This document shows positions 8,189 to 14,675 of a stretch of 19,244 bases of DNA, one piece after another. This stretch comes from an uncultured Eubacteriales bacterium (lineage in GTDB: Bacteria; Bacillota; Clostridia; Lachnospirales; Anaerotignaceae): positions 1-19,244 of the forward strand of contig URLB01000023.1 of assembly GCA_900548595.1 (NCBI GenBank), in the 5' to 3' direction. The notes beneath the pieces are model-generated. The model worked only from the letters and a program-made list of their open reading frames with translations, was not told the DNA's origin and made no database searches. Within the stretch, counting starts at the first letter, position 1, and every line of letters begins with the position of its first letter. Made by a program: the position numbers and the translations under genes.

Positions 8189-9028
8189 TTATCTGTATCT
8201 GCTGTTTGTAGTATAGTCCACAACGCCGTCTACATATCTTTTAAGTGTGTATACGCCGCCGTTTTGCGTAACCTTAAGCTCTATCTTGCCGAGGTTAGGG
8301 TCTGACGGTGAAAGGAAACGTATTTTCATTGTTCCGTTTTCCATATATGTATCTATTTTTACGGGGATTTCCAAATCGTTTCTGAATTTGAAGTCTATTG
8401 AACCCCATGAACAGGTAGCGTCCATTCCTGCCGGAACATATCCTACTTTGAGAGAGTGGTTACGTCTTTCCGTTATAGTCATTCCCGAATAAAGCGCCGC
8501 ATCAAATAGAGTTGTCGATACCTGACATATACCGCCACCTATGGCGTTTACCATTTTACCTCCGCTTATTACGCCGGCAGGTTTATAGTCATTTTGAGGG
8601 TCGCGTTTGCCAAGAAGAGTATCATTATATGAAAATTCTTCGCCGGGTTTTATTATTACGCCGTTTATGGCGTCGCATGCAAGTTTCATATTGTGGTTTC
8701 TGTTTGCCACGCCGCTTGACTGGCTGTAGTACGTTGTGTAGGAAGCTATATCATGGTCGTAATTGAGAAGTTCGGGGTGATTTTTTTCATATTCTTTGCG
8801 CTGACGTTCTTCCTCTGCCCGTTTTGCCTCCTCAGCCGCTTTTCTTGCTTCCTCCGCACGGCGAAGCCTTTCCGCTTCTTCCTGTTTTTCAGCCTCCGTG
8901 GGACCGAATACAAGCGTTCCGTTGGCTTCTATGCTGGGCATATAGTCGTTTTTATCAATATTTGTATTTATCGGAGCAGTTCCTCCTATTGCCATTGAAA
9001 CTATCAGCGCCCCTATTATATTATTCAT
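8189..9028 (-). CDS. VanW-domain cell-envelope protein with charged coiled coil
   Basis: The C-terminal two thirds (about 112-240) are a VanW domain: EFSYNDTLLGKR, GGGICQVSTTLFDAAL (164-179), ERRNHSLKVGYVPAGMDAT (187-205) and WGSIDFKFRND. VanW domains occur in many Gram-positive envelope proteins and in some vancomycin-resistance clusters; their biochemical role is unsettled and nothing here points to resistance. Residues 3-20 are hydrophobic and could be a signal peptide or anchor. Residues 45-85 are rich in Glu, Arg, Lys and Ala (RRAEEARKAAEEAKRAEEE), a likely coiled coil or long helix holding the domain away from the membrane. No separate peptidoglycan-binding domain is present. AGGAGG lies 7 bases before the ATG. 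It is 42 bases downstream of mtnN with no terminator between, so co-transcription is likely. Confidence 0.87.
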   Translation of the reverse strand: MNNIIGALIVSMAIGGTAPINTNIDKNDYMPSIEANGTLVFGPTEAEKQEEAERLRRAEEARKAAEEAKRAEEERQRKEYEKNHPELLNYDHDIASYTTYYSQSSGVANRNHNMKLACDAINGVIIKPGEEFSYNDTLLGKRDPQNDYKPAGVISGGKMVNAIGGGICQVSTTLFDAALYSGMTITERRNHSLKVGYVPAGMDATCSWGSIDFKFRNDLEIPVKIDTYMENGTMKIRFLSPSDPNLGKIELKVTQNGGVYTLKRYVDGVVDYTTNSRYR

Positions 9029-9070
9029 GTATATTCCTCCTTTAATAATAATTGTAATGCGTACTGGCCG

Positions 9071-9766
9071 TTAAATATTTTGAAGCATTTCCAATACTAT
9101 TTTTCCCGAATGTTCCGCGGCTGTTTTGCAGAATTCCGTAAAAGATATGTCTGCGCTTCCGTCGGAGGAATCTGATATATTTCTTATTATTACATAAGGC
9201 ACGCTGTTCATATAACAAATGTGAGCTATGGCTGCGCCCTCCATTTCCGCGCATCCTGCGGAGAAATTGGTTTTGAGTTTGTTTTTAAGCTCTGCGTCTG
9301 CGATAAATTGGTCTCCGCTTACAACACGTCCGAGTGATGTGTTTCCTTCTATTATTTTTTTTGAAGCCGAAAAAGCGGCGTCAATAAGACGTTTATCGGC
9401 TTTAAATATGCTTTCTTTCATTCTGGGTATAACGCCTATTGGATCTCCCAGAGGGGAGCAGTCCATATCGTGCTGGAGCGCGTCTTCCGAAACTATCACG
9501 TCGCCTACCTTAATACCGTCGGCAATTGCTCCGGCAACTCCCGTATTTATTACCGCGTCAACATTAAATATATCTATCAGTATCTGTGTACACATAGCGG
9601 CGTTTACCTTGCCTATGCCGCAGCGTACCACAACGACGTTTTTATCGTTGATTTTGCCTAAAAGAAAAGTACATCCGGCTTTTTCTACAGTTTTATCAAT
9701 AATCATGGAATTTTTAATGAGCTCTACTTCTTCGTCCATGGCTCCGATTATTCCGAAAATATTCAT
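9071..9766 (-). CDS. mtnN: 5'-methylthioadenosine/S-adenosylhomocysteine nucleosidase
   Basis: This enzyme cleaves the glycosidic bond of methylthioadenosine and S-adenosylhomocysteine, releasing adenine, and so clears by-products of methylation and polyamine synthesis; in species with LuxS it also feeds autoinducer-2 formation. The 231-aa product matches the usual size. MNIFGIIGAMDEEVE supplies the general-acid glutamate (Glu12), NTGVAGA lies near 74-80, AEMEGAAIAH contains the ribose-binding Met-Glu (Glu176), and RNISDSSDG contains the catalytic aspartate (Asp199). An upstream in-frame TTG at 9781 is rejected because the ribosome binding site GGGAG (9779-9775) lies inside that extension, 8 bases before the ATG at 9766. 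Confidence 0.95.
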   Translation of the reverse strand: MNIFGIIGAMDEEVELIKNSMIIDKTVEKAGCTFLLGKINDKNVVVVRCGIGKVNAAMCTQILIDIFNVDAVINTGVAGAIADGIKVGDVIVSEDALQHDMDCSPLGDPIGVIPRMKESIFKADKRLIDAAFSASKKIIEGNTSLGRVVSGDQFIADAELKNKLKTNFSAGCAEMEGAAIAHICYMNSVPYVIIRNISDSSDGSADISFTEFCKTAAEHSGKIVLEMLQNI

Positions 9767-9814
9767 ATTATCAACTCCCAAAATCTTGTAGCCTTAAAAA
9801 AATACGGCAAATAT

Positions 9815-9843
9815 ATTCTATCATATTAATATATAAATTTGAA
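9815..9843 (-). promoter_or_regulatory. Promoter of mtnN and the VanW gene
   Basis: On the minus strand TTCAAA (9843-9838) is followed after 17 bases by TAGAAT (9820-9815) with an upstream TG (extended -10). Transcription would start near 9808, about 42 bases before the mtnN ATG. Confidence 0.6.
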
Positions 9844-9938
9844 TAGGAATAATTTTATTTTAATCTATGGATATGATATATAACCGACATATAAAATTTC
9901 GATTATTTGAAATTTTTAGTGTAATCAAACCGACGATA

Positions 9939-9947
9939 TGGTAAAAT
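9939..9947 (+). promoter_or_regulatory. Extended -10 promoter element for the 9977 operon
   Basis: TGGTAAAAT (9939-9947) fits an extended -10 box 30 bases before the next start codon. No good -35 box is seen at 16-18 bases. The divergent gap 9767-9976 otherwise holds only the mtnN promoter and AT-rich sequence. Confidence 0.5.
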
Positions 9948-9976
9948 AAAAAAGTAAATTATTAAGGAGTTATAAT

Positions 9977-10660
9977 ATGAGACCTTTAATAGTTGTTTCG
10001 CCTTCTGTAAATGTCTGCGGAGACGAAATAAAATTATCAACGGCATACGGAAAAGCAATATACGGCGCAGGCGGATTTATGCTTGTTTCCGATTACGGGA
10101 ATATGGATGACATTCTGGAAAGAGCCGACGGAATACTGCTTTCGGGTGGAGGAGACATAGACCCTGCTCTTACGGGAGATAAAGCAGATGAAAAACATCA
10201 GGGTCAAATATCCAAAGAAAGAGACCGCTTTGAGACGAAACTTTTAAAAAGAGCTCTAAAGCTTGATATGCCGGTGCTGGGTATATGCAGAGGTATGCAG
10301 GTTATAGGTGCTGTCGGAGGAGCGCGTATAATACAGAACATGGACGGACATATGCAAGATGCCGATAAAGACAAGACTTTGCATTTTGTAAATGTTTCCG
10401 AAAAATCTCTTTTGTTCGGGATAACAGGTTGTAAAAGATTGGCGGTAAATTCTTTTCATCATCAGGCTGTCGGAAAAGGATTTAAAGGGGAAATATCGGC
10501 GGTTTCCGAAGACGGATTTACGGAAGCGGTTGAGTTTAACGACAGGAGTTTTGTTCTCGGTGTGCAATGGCACCCGGAACATTTACTTAAAATGAATGAG
10601 CACTTTAATATTTTCAGAGAATTTATTAAAGCTGCGGATAGGTACGGTGAAAGAAAATGA
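9977..10660 (+). CDS. Class I glutamine amidotransferase-like gamma-glutamyl hydrolase (peptidase C26 family)
   Basis: The protein belongs to the group containing PuuD, which hydrolyses gamma-glutamyl-GABA. The Cys-His-Glu triad is visible: Cys104 in GICRGMQVIG, His199 and Glu201 in GVQWHPEH. LLSGGGDIDP at 54-63 and AVNSFHHQAVGKG near 156-168 are family motifs. At 227 aa it is slightly shorter than the 240-255 usual for PuuD homologues, mostly at the N-terminus. The start has AAGGAG 7 bases upstream. Its stop overlaps the next start as ATGA. The natural substrate is unknown; no putrescine or GABA pathway genes lie nearby, so the specific PuuD function should not be assumed. Confidence 0.87.
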   Translation: MRPLIVVSPSVNVCGDEIKLSTAYGKAIYGAGGFMLVSDYGNMDDILERADGILLSGGGDIDPALTGDKADEKHQGQISKERDRFETKLLKRALKLDMPVLGICRGMQVIGAVGGARIIQNMDGHMQDADKDKTLHFVNVSEKSLLFGITGCKRLAVNSFHHQAVGKGFKGEISAVSEDGFTEAVEFNDRSFVLGVQWHPEHLLKMNEHFNIFREFIKAADRYGERK

Positions 10661-11457
10661 TATGGAAAATAATATATTTTGCCGTAATAATAGTTATATG
10701 CTATTTTGCGGGTAGAATAAGTAAAAAAATTACAGATTTGATTTTTTCAAATAGACTTAAAAATGTTATTAATAATGAGGCAAAGGTAAAGACACTGAAA
10801 ACCGTAACGACAAGCGTGTTTAAATTCGGCATATATCTGGTTGCGGTATTGAGCGTGCTTGTACAGTTAGGAGTGTCTCCTACGGCTCTTACTGCTATTT
10901 CAGGTTCGATAGCGGTTGCGATAGGTCTCGGAGCGCAGAATGTCGTTTCGGATATTATCGCGGGGATATTTATACTTGTGGAAGACCAGTTTCGTGTCGG
11001 GGATATAGTTACTATAAACGGATGTACGGGAACGGTTGAAAACGTAACAATAAGAACGACAAGATTAAGAGATATAGACGGAACGGTTTATATTGTACCA
11101 AACGGAACTATTTCAACAATAACCAATAAATGCAGGGACTTTATGAATGCGATGGTAGATGTGGGCGTGGCATATGAAGAGGACGCAGAGCATGTCATAG
11201 AAGTGCTGAAGGACGAAATGAACATAGCCGGCTCGGAAGTAAAAGGACTTCAGGATATTCCCAATGTATTGGGAATAGTCGGACTTGACGATTCGGCGGT
11301 AACAATAAGAATAGTAGCCAAATGTGATGTTAAAGAAAATTACGGAGTAGAAAGAGAACTTAGGCTCAGAATAAAAAAGCGTTTTGACGCGGAAGGAATA
11401 TCTATACCGTATCCGCAGAGGACGGTACATTTGGTTTCACAGGAGGAAAAATTATGA
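10657..11457 (+). CDS. MscS-family mechanosensitive ion channel
   Basis: Small-conductance mechanosensitive channels open under membrane tension and release solutes during hypo-osmotic shock. The 266-aa protein shows a hydrophobic segment at about 4-18, a second at 53-72, and the pore-lining third segment at about 77-107 with the family signature AIGLGAQNVVSDIIAGIFIL. The beta domain follows (EDQFRVGDIVTINGCTGTVE, then IVPNGTIST at about 146-154), and a cytoplasmic alpha/beta domain ends the chain. Size and topology match the minimal three-helix MscS/YkuT type. It overlaps the hydrolase gene by ATGA upstream and the DUF951 gene by ATGA downstream, so translation is probably coupled. Confidence 0.93.
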   Translation: MIWKIIYFAVIIVICYFAGRISKKITDLIFSNRLKNVINNEAKVKTLKTVTTSVFKFGIYLVAVLSVLVQLGVSPTALTAISGSIAVAIGLGAQNVVSDIIAGIFILVEDQFRVGDIVTINGCTGTVENVTIRTTRLRDIDGTVYIVPNGTISTITNKCRDFMNAMVDVGVAYEEDAEHVIEVLKDEMNIAGSEVKGLQDIPNVLGIVGLDDSAVTIRIVAKCDVKENYGVERELRLRIKKRFDAEGISIPYPQRTVHLVSQEEKL

Positions 11458-11648
11458 ACTTTTCGGTAGGAGATATAGTACAAATGAAAAAACAGCACCC
11501 ATGCGGTTCTAATGAATGGGAAGTGCTGAGGGTAGGAATAGATTTCAGAATAAAGTGCTGCGGATGCGGACATATGGTTATGCTTCCGAGGACTAAGTTT
11601 GAGAAGAATGTTAAAAAGACAATAAAGCAGGCGTCGGAAACGGAATAA
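11454..11648 (+). CDS. DUF951 family small protein (YyzM-like)
   Basis: This 64-aa basic protein has the family pattern: VGDIVQMKKQHPCG at 5-18, WEVLRVGIDFRIKC at 22-35, then CGCGHMVMLPRTKFEK at 36-51. Cysteines 17, 35, 36 and 38 plus His40 could form a small metal site, but this is inference. The function is unknown. Members are often found beside mscS-type genes in Firmicutes, as here, where it overlaps the channel gene by four bases (ATGA) with GGAGG just upstream (in the end of the channel gene). Length is normal for the family. Confidence 0.9.
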   Translation: MNFSVGDIVQMKKQHPCGSNEWEVLRVGIDFRIKCCGCGHMVMLPRTKFEKNVKKTIKQASETE

Positions 11649-11670
11649 AAAATTTTTAGGGGAAAAAGTT

Positions 11671-12612
11671 ATGGAATTACAGGGGATTATTTTTCAGCAG
11701 ATAATATTTTTTGCAACGGTACTTTTAATAGGATTTGCAGTATCAAGGGGTAAACTGATAACAAGCGAGTGCGTAGATCAACTTCAAAAATTTATGATTA
11801 AGGTAACTCTTCCTTTTCTTATATTGACAAGCGTTGCCAACGGAGGAACAAGGGAGGAACTTTTTGAGGTATGGCCGTTTGTTTTCGTAATGTTTTTTAT
11901 GTTTGGGCTTACAATAGTTATAGGCTTTGTAACGGGAAAAATTATGGGGCTTAAACAGACGGAGCTGGCGTCGCACGCATGTTCCACATCGTTTGTAAAC
12001 AGCGCCCTTGTGGGATTTCCGATAATTACGGCTGTTTTTCCCGAAAGAAGCGGACTTTATATAGCGGCTTATCTCATTGTGGAAACGATAATGACATGGA
12101 CTGCCGGTGTGGCGATTTTGTCATCGGCAAAGGGAAAGGCGCAGATAAACTTCAAAAAAATGATTACTCCCTCTACAGTGGCTCTGGGTATAGGACTTTT
12201 GATGATATTTTTGGGAATAAGACCGACGGGAACCGCATGGGAGGCGGTAACGGGCGTAGGAAACGTACAAAAATATATCGGACTTCTTTATATCGGCGCA
12301 GATATCGGCAGACGAGGATTTAAAAAATTGTTTGAGAAGCCAAAGGTTTTTCTTACAATACCAATTAAACTTATAATAGCGCCTGTGGCATTTTTCTTTA
12401 TACTTAAGGCTACGGGACTTGTTTCCGACGAGATGCTTTTGGCAGGAACCATATTTGCCATGCTCCCCTCAATGTTAGTAATAACGGTACTTGCCCAGGA
12501 ATATGACGCCGCTCCCGATTATGCGGTTGCTTCATTGCTTGCGACTACCGTAGGATGTTTGTTTACAATGCCTGTAGTATTTTCTTTCTTGGCAGGATTT
12601 TGCGGAATGTAA
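11671..12612 (+). CDS. AEC-family permease (auxin efflux carrier-like)
   Basis: This 313-aa integral membrane protein has about ten hydrophobic segments in two halves, the layout of bacterial AEC transporters, which carry small carboxylates such as malate or malonate or unknown substrates. Family motifs include VTLPFLILTSVANGG near 45-59, SFVNSALVGFPIITAVFP at 107-124, LAQEYDAAPDYAVASLLATT at 274-293 and a closing TMPVVF. AGGGG precedes the ATG, 22 bases after the DUF951 stop, and a strong terminator follows. Substrate cannot be assigned. It probably belongs to the operon starting at 9977. Confidence 0.9.
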   Translation: MELQGIIFQQIIFFATVLLIGFAVSRGKLITSECVDQLQKFMIKVTLPFLILTSVANGGTREELFEVWPFVFVMFFMFGLTIVIGFVTGKIMGLKQTELASHACSTSFVNSALVGFPIITAVFPERSGLYIAAYLIVETIMTWTAGVAILSSAKGKAQINFKKMITPSTVALGIGLLMIFLGIRPTGTAWEAVTGVGNVQKYIGLLYIGADIGRRGFKKLFEKPKVFLTIPIKLIIAPVAFFFILKATGLVSDEMLLAGTIFAMLPSMLVITVLAQEYDAAPDYAVASLLATTVGCLFTMPVVFSFLAGFCGM

Positions 12613-12649
12613 AAAAACTCCGCCGATTTTATATCGGCGGAGTTTTTTT
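12611..12649. terminator. GC-rich bidirectional intrinsic terminator
   Basis: ACTCCGCCGAT (12617-12627) pairs with ATCGGCGGAGT (12633-12643) around a five-base loop. An A-run precedes and a T-run (12643-12649) follows, so it reads as an intrinsic terminator on both strands. It separates the convergent AEC and CDF genes, whose stop codons are 39 bases apart. Confidence 0.93.
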
Positions 12650-12651
12650 AT

Positions 12652-13842
12652 TTATAAGCCGGTTGTATGCGGCATTGCCGCGTAGCTTGAATCAATAGTT
12701 ATTATGCAATAATAATTCGGATATTTAATGTTTACGAGCCTGCGTATCTCGGCTTTTAATTCAGACGGAGACATATTTATACAATGCGGCATTACACAGT
12801 CGAAAACAAGATTTGTATGGGAATTTCCCGGTACAATTCTTAAATCATGAATACTGAGATGTGGGTCTATGGATTTAACCTGTTCCATAAGCCAGCTTCT
12901 GAAATCGTTGACTATGTCGTCCTTTGTTACTATAGGGTCGTAATGAACAATTATATTCAGATTATCTTTAGAAAGAAAGTCTCGTTCTATGTTGTCTATA
13001 ACATCATGGCTTTTCAGTACGTCGCCTTCAGCCGCCATTTCGACATGAACGCTGGCAAATTTTCTTCCCGGACCGTAATCGTGTATCATAAGATCATGGG
13101 TTCCCAAAACGCCGTCATAACTTAATATTTTTTTCTGAATATAGTCGACAAGTTCAGGCTCGGGCGCCTTTCCCAAAAGGGGATCAAGCGTATCTTTAAC
13201 AAGACCGATACCGCTGTATAGGATAAATACCGCAACTGCAATACCCATATATCCGTCCAGATTTATTTTAAAGAAATATGATATTACTGCGGCGACCAAA
13301 ACTGCCGACGTGGATATTACATCATTTCTGCTGTCAGCTGCCGTAGCTTCCAAAGCGGATGAGTTTATTTTTTTTCCGAGTGATTTATTAAAGAATGCCA
13401 TCCACAGCTTTATTAATATGGATACTGCCAGGACTATGACAAGCACAATACTGAAGTCGACTGTACTTGGATGAATAACCTTGTCAAAACTTGTTTTAAA
13501 CAGTTCAAAGCCGATCAATATTATCATTACCGCAACAGTCAGACCCGATAAGTATTCATATCTTGCATGTCCATAAGGGTGGTCCTCATCGGCGGGCTTT
13601 TCAGCCATTTTAAATCCTATAAGGCTTATTACGCTGGAAGCGGCGTCGGAAAGGTTGTTCACGGCATCTGCCGTTATCGAAACGCTTCCGGAAATCGTGC
13701 CCATTATAAATTTGACCGCAAATAAAAAAGCGTTGCAGAAAATACCTACTTTTCCCGAAAGTTTTCCATAAGAAGCTCTTACGTTTATATCATGTACGTT
13801 TTCATAATCATGTACAAACTTTTTAACAAGCCAGTTTTGCAT
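12652..13842 (-). CDS. Cation diffusion facilitator metal exporter with tandem C-terminal domains
   Basis: CDF proteins export divalent cations (Zn, Fe, Mn, Co) in exchange for protons. The 396-aa product has the six-helix membrane domain with VSITADAVNNLSDAASS (Asp59, Asn63), HPYGHARYEYLSG near 88-100 and ATAADSRNDVIST (Asp170, Asp174). The Asp-Asn/Asp-Asp site resembles the Fe/Mn-type branch rather than CzcD-type zinc exporters (inference). The first cytoplasmic domain (about 228-305) is followed by a second segment of similar pattern (about 320-385): both contain HDL then beta-like hydrophobic strands. The ATG at 13842 is chosen because GGAGGT (13857-13852) lies 9 bases upstream; 17 further in-frame codons upstream have no such site. 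Confidence 0.92.
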   Translation of the reverse strand: MQNWLVKKFVHDYENVHDINVRASYGKLSGKVGIFCNAFLFAVKFIMGTISGSVSITADAVNNLSDAASSVISLIGFKMAEKPADEDHPYGHARYEYLSGLTVAVMIILIGFELFKTSFDKVIHPSTVDFSIVLVIVLAVSILIKLWMAFFNKSLGKKINSSALEATAADSRNDVISTSAVLVAAVISYFFKINLDGYMGIAVAVFILYSGIGLVKDTLDPLLGKAPEPELVDYIQKKILSYDGVLGTHDLMIHDYGPGRKFASVHVEMAAEGDVLKSHDVIDNIERDFLSKDNLNIIVHYDPIVTKDDIVNDFRSWLMEQVKSIDPHLSIHDLRIVPGNSHTNLVFDCVMPHCINMSPSELKAEIRRLVNIKYPNYYCIITIDSSYAAMPHTTGL

Positions 13843-13881
13843 ACATAAATTACCTCCACAATATGTAAATACATTCCTACA

Positions 13882-13890
13882 AGTATAGCA
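13882..13890 (-). promoter_or_regulatory. Extended -10 promoter of the CDF gene
   Basis: On the minus strand TGCTATACT (13890-13882) matches an extended -10 box; the -35 region 17 bases upstream is T-rich and poor. It would start transcription near 13875, 33 bases before the CDF ATG and well downstream of the structured element, so that element is probably not in the main CDF leader. Confidence 0.55.
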
Positions 13891-13981
13891 CAAAGAAATT
13901 AAAACAAAAAGATAAATATTAAACCCTATAAATTATAGTATATGATTATATTATTGCAATAGGTAATAAAAAATAATGAAA

Positions 13982-14148
13982 GATTTAAAAGACAAAAAAA
14001 GAGGACGGTCAGCCCTCTTGATTAAGAAAACATTTTTACGATAACATTGATTTTCGGTATTTCCCGATGTTTCAGAATATTTATACGAAACATCGGTAAA
14101 AATCTATCGTAAGTACGTTTTCAAAAAAGTGCGTCCCGTCCTTAAATC
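13982..14148 (-). ncRNA. Candidate long structured RNA / nested inverted repeat downstream of the spore protein gene
   Basis: Nested arms were matched base by base: GAGGACGG 14001-14008 with CCGTCCTT 14136-14143 (one G-T); GAAAAC 14026-14031 with GTTTTC 14117-14122; TTACGATA 14036-14043 with TATCGTAA 14105-14112; GATTTT 14049-14054 with AAAATC 14099-14104; CCGATGTTTC 14064-14073 with GAAACATCGG 14087-14096 closing a 13-base loop. Outside these, GATTTAA 13982-13988 also matches TTAAATC 14142-14148. The minus strand is preferred because a seven-base U-tract (14000-13994) directly follows the closing helix. It begins 7 bases after the spore protein stop codon. The overall shape, a long bulged hairpin, recalls 6S-like RNAs, but I see no decisive signature, and a non-autonomous repeat element is also possible. 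Confidence 0.55.
13994..14019 (-). terminator. Intrinsic terminator downstream of the spore protein gene / structured element
   Basis: On the minus strand AAGAGG (14019-14014) pairs with CCTCTT (14004-13999) around a nine-base loop, followed by U residues to 13994. The stem is only six pairs but the U-tract is strong. Its 3' arm overlaps the closing helix of the larger element, so the two folds exclude each other. Confidence 0.6.
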
Positions 14149-14154
14149 AGATGC

Positions 14155-14367
14155 TTAGCGCATACCTGACATCTGTTTTTCCTGTGCTTCAATCATTTTT
14201 TTAACCATGTATCCGCCTACGTAACCGTTCTGTGCGGATGTAAGGTCTCCGTTGTATCCTCTCTTTAAAGGAATGTTAAGCTCCTGGGCAACTTCAAACT
14301 TGAACTGGTCAAGCGCTTCTCTTGCTTCAGGAACTTCTGCTCTGTTTGAACTTCTGTTAGATGACAT
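14155..14367 (-). CDS. Alpha/beta-type small acid-soluble spore protein
   Basis: SASPs coat and protect DNA in the dormant spore and are degraded at germination. The 70-aa product has the family core: EALDQFKFEVAQELNIPL (about 17-34), whose FEVA segment (24-27) is the expected site of the germination protease, then NGYVGGYMVKKMIEAQE (47-63). The start is the ATG at 14367 with AGGAGG 9 bases upstream; the three codons before it have no role. Expression should be forespore-specific (sigma-G), but I could not find a convincing sigma-G promoter. A GTAAC/GTTAC inverted repeat lies upstream at 14406-14420. The presence of this gene shows the organism or its ancestors sporulate. Confidence 0.94.
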   Translation of the reverse strand: MSSNRSSNRAEVPEAREALDQFKFEVAQELNIPLKRGYNGDLTSAQNGYVGGYMVKKMIEAQEKQMSGMR

Positions 14368-14675
14368 TATAATCAACCTCCTGATTTACATTTCGTTTTT
14401 TGTCTGTAACTTTATGTTACGGTAGTATTATTTCACAGGACGGATTAATTATTACAGGTAGTTTTTGGAGATAAAATAAGCCGATTTTGTTTATATATTT
14501 TTATAAAAGTATATATAGCGATTTATTCTTACAAAATATAAAAAAGATTTCTTAAAATATAAATGTTGCTGAGTATAGATTATAAATAAGTAATATGATA
14601 AAAATCTTCCTTGACAGCAAATGCGGCTAATGATAAAATATGTCCGGTGTATATAATGGAAACGGAGGTTATTTG
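14368..14675. other. 308-base divergent gap between the spore protein gene and pyrC
   Basis: The gap holds the spore protein ribosome binding site (14377-14382), a GTAACtttatGTTAC inverted repeat (14406-14420), about 190 very AT-rich bases with no gene or clear structure, and the pyr promoter at the right end. Confidence 0.75.
14611..14639 (+). promoter_or_regulatory. Strong sigma-A promoter of the pyr operon
   Basis: A perfect TTGACA (14611-14616) is followed after 17 bases by TAAAAT (14634-14639), with TG one base upstream (extended -10). Transcription should start at about 14645-14647, leaving a leader of only about 30 bases, too short for a PyrR-type attenuator. Confidence 0.88.

Larger units (their letters stand above)
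13843..14154 (-). other. 312-base gap between the spore protein gene and the CDF gene
   Basis: No gene was found here. Going down the minus strand it holds the nested inverted-repeat element (14148-13982), a U-tract, about 95 AT-rich bases without evident structure, and the CDF promoter and ribosome binding site. Confidence 0.8.

Noticed and set aside
8189..9028. Vancomycin resistance from the VanW domain
   Set aside because: VanW domains are common in non-resistant Firmicutes, and no vanH, vanA/B-type ligase or vanX gene is present.
13842..14148. Metal riboswitch (yybP-ykoY or NiCo type) in the leader of the CDF gene
   Set aside because: No conserved bases of those families were found, the fold is a single long hairpin, and a good extended -10 box lies downstream of the element. 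Kept only as a possible read-through effect.
14640..14675. Upstream in-frame ATG start for pyrC
   Set aside because: It abuts the -10 box and lies before the expected transcription start; the ribosome binding site serves the ATG at 14676.
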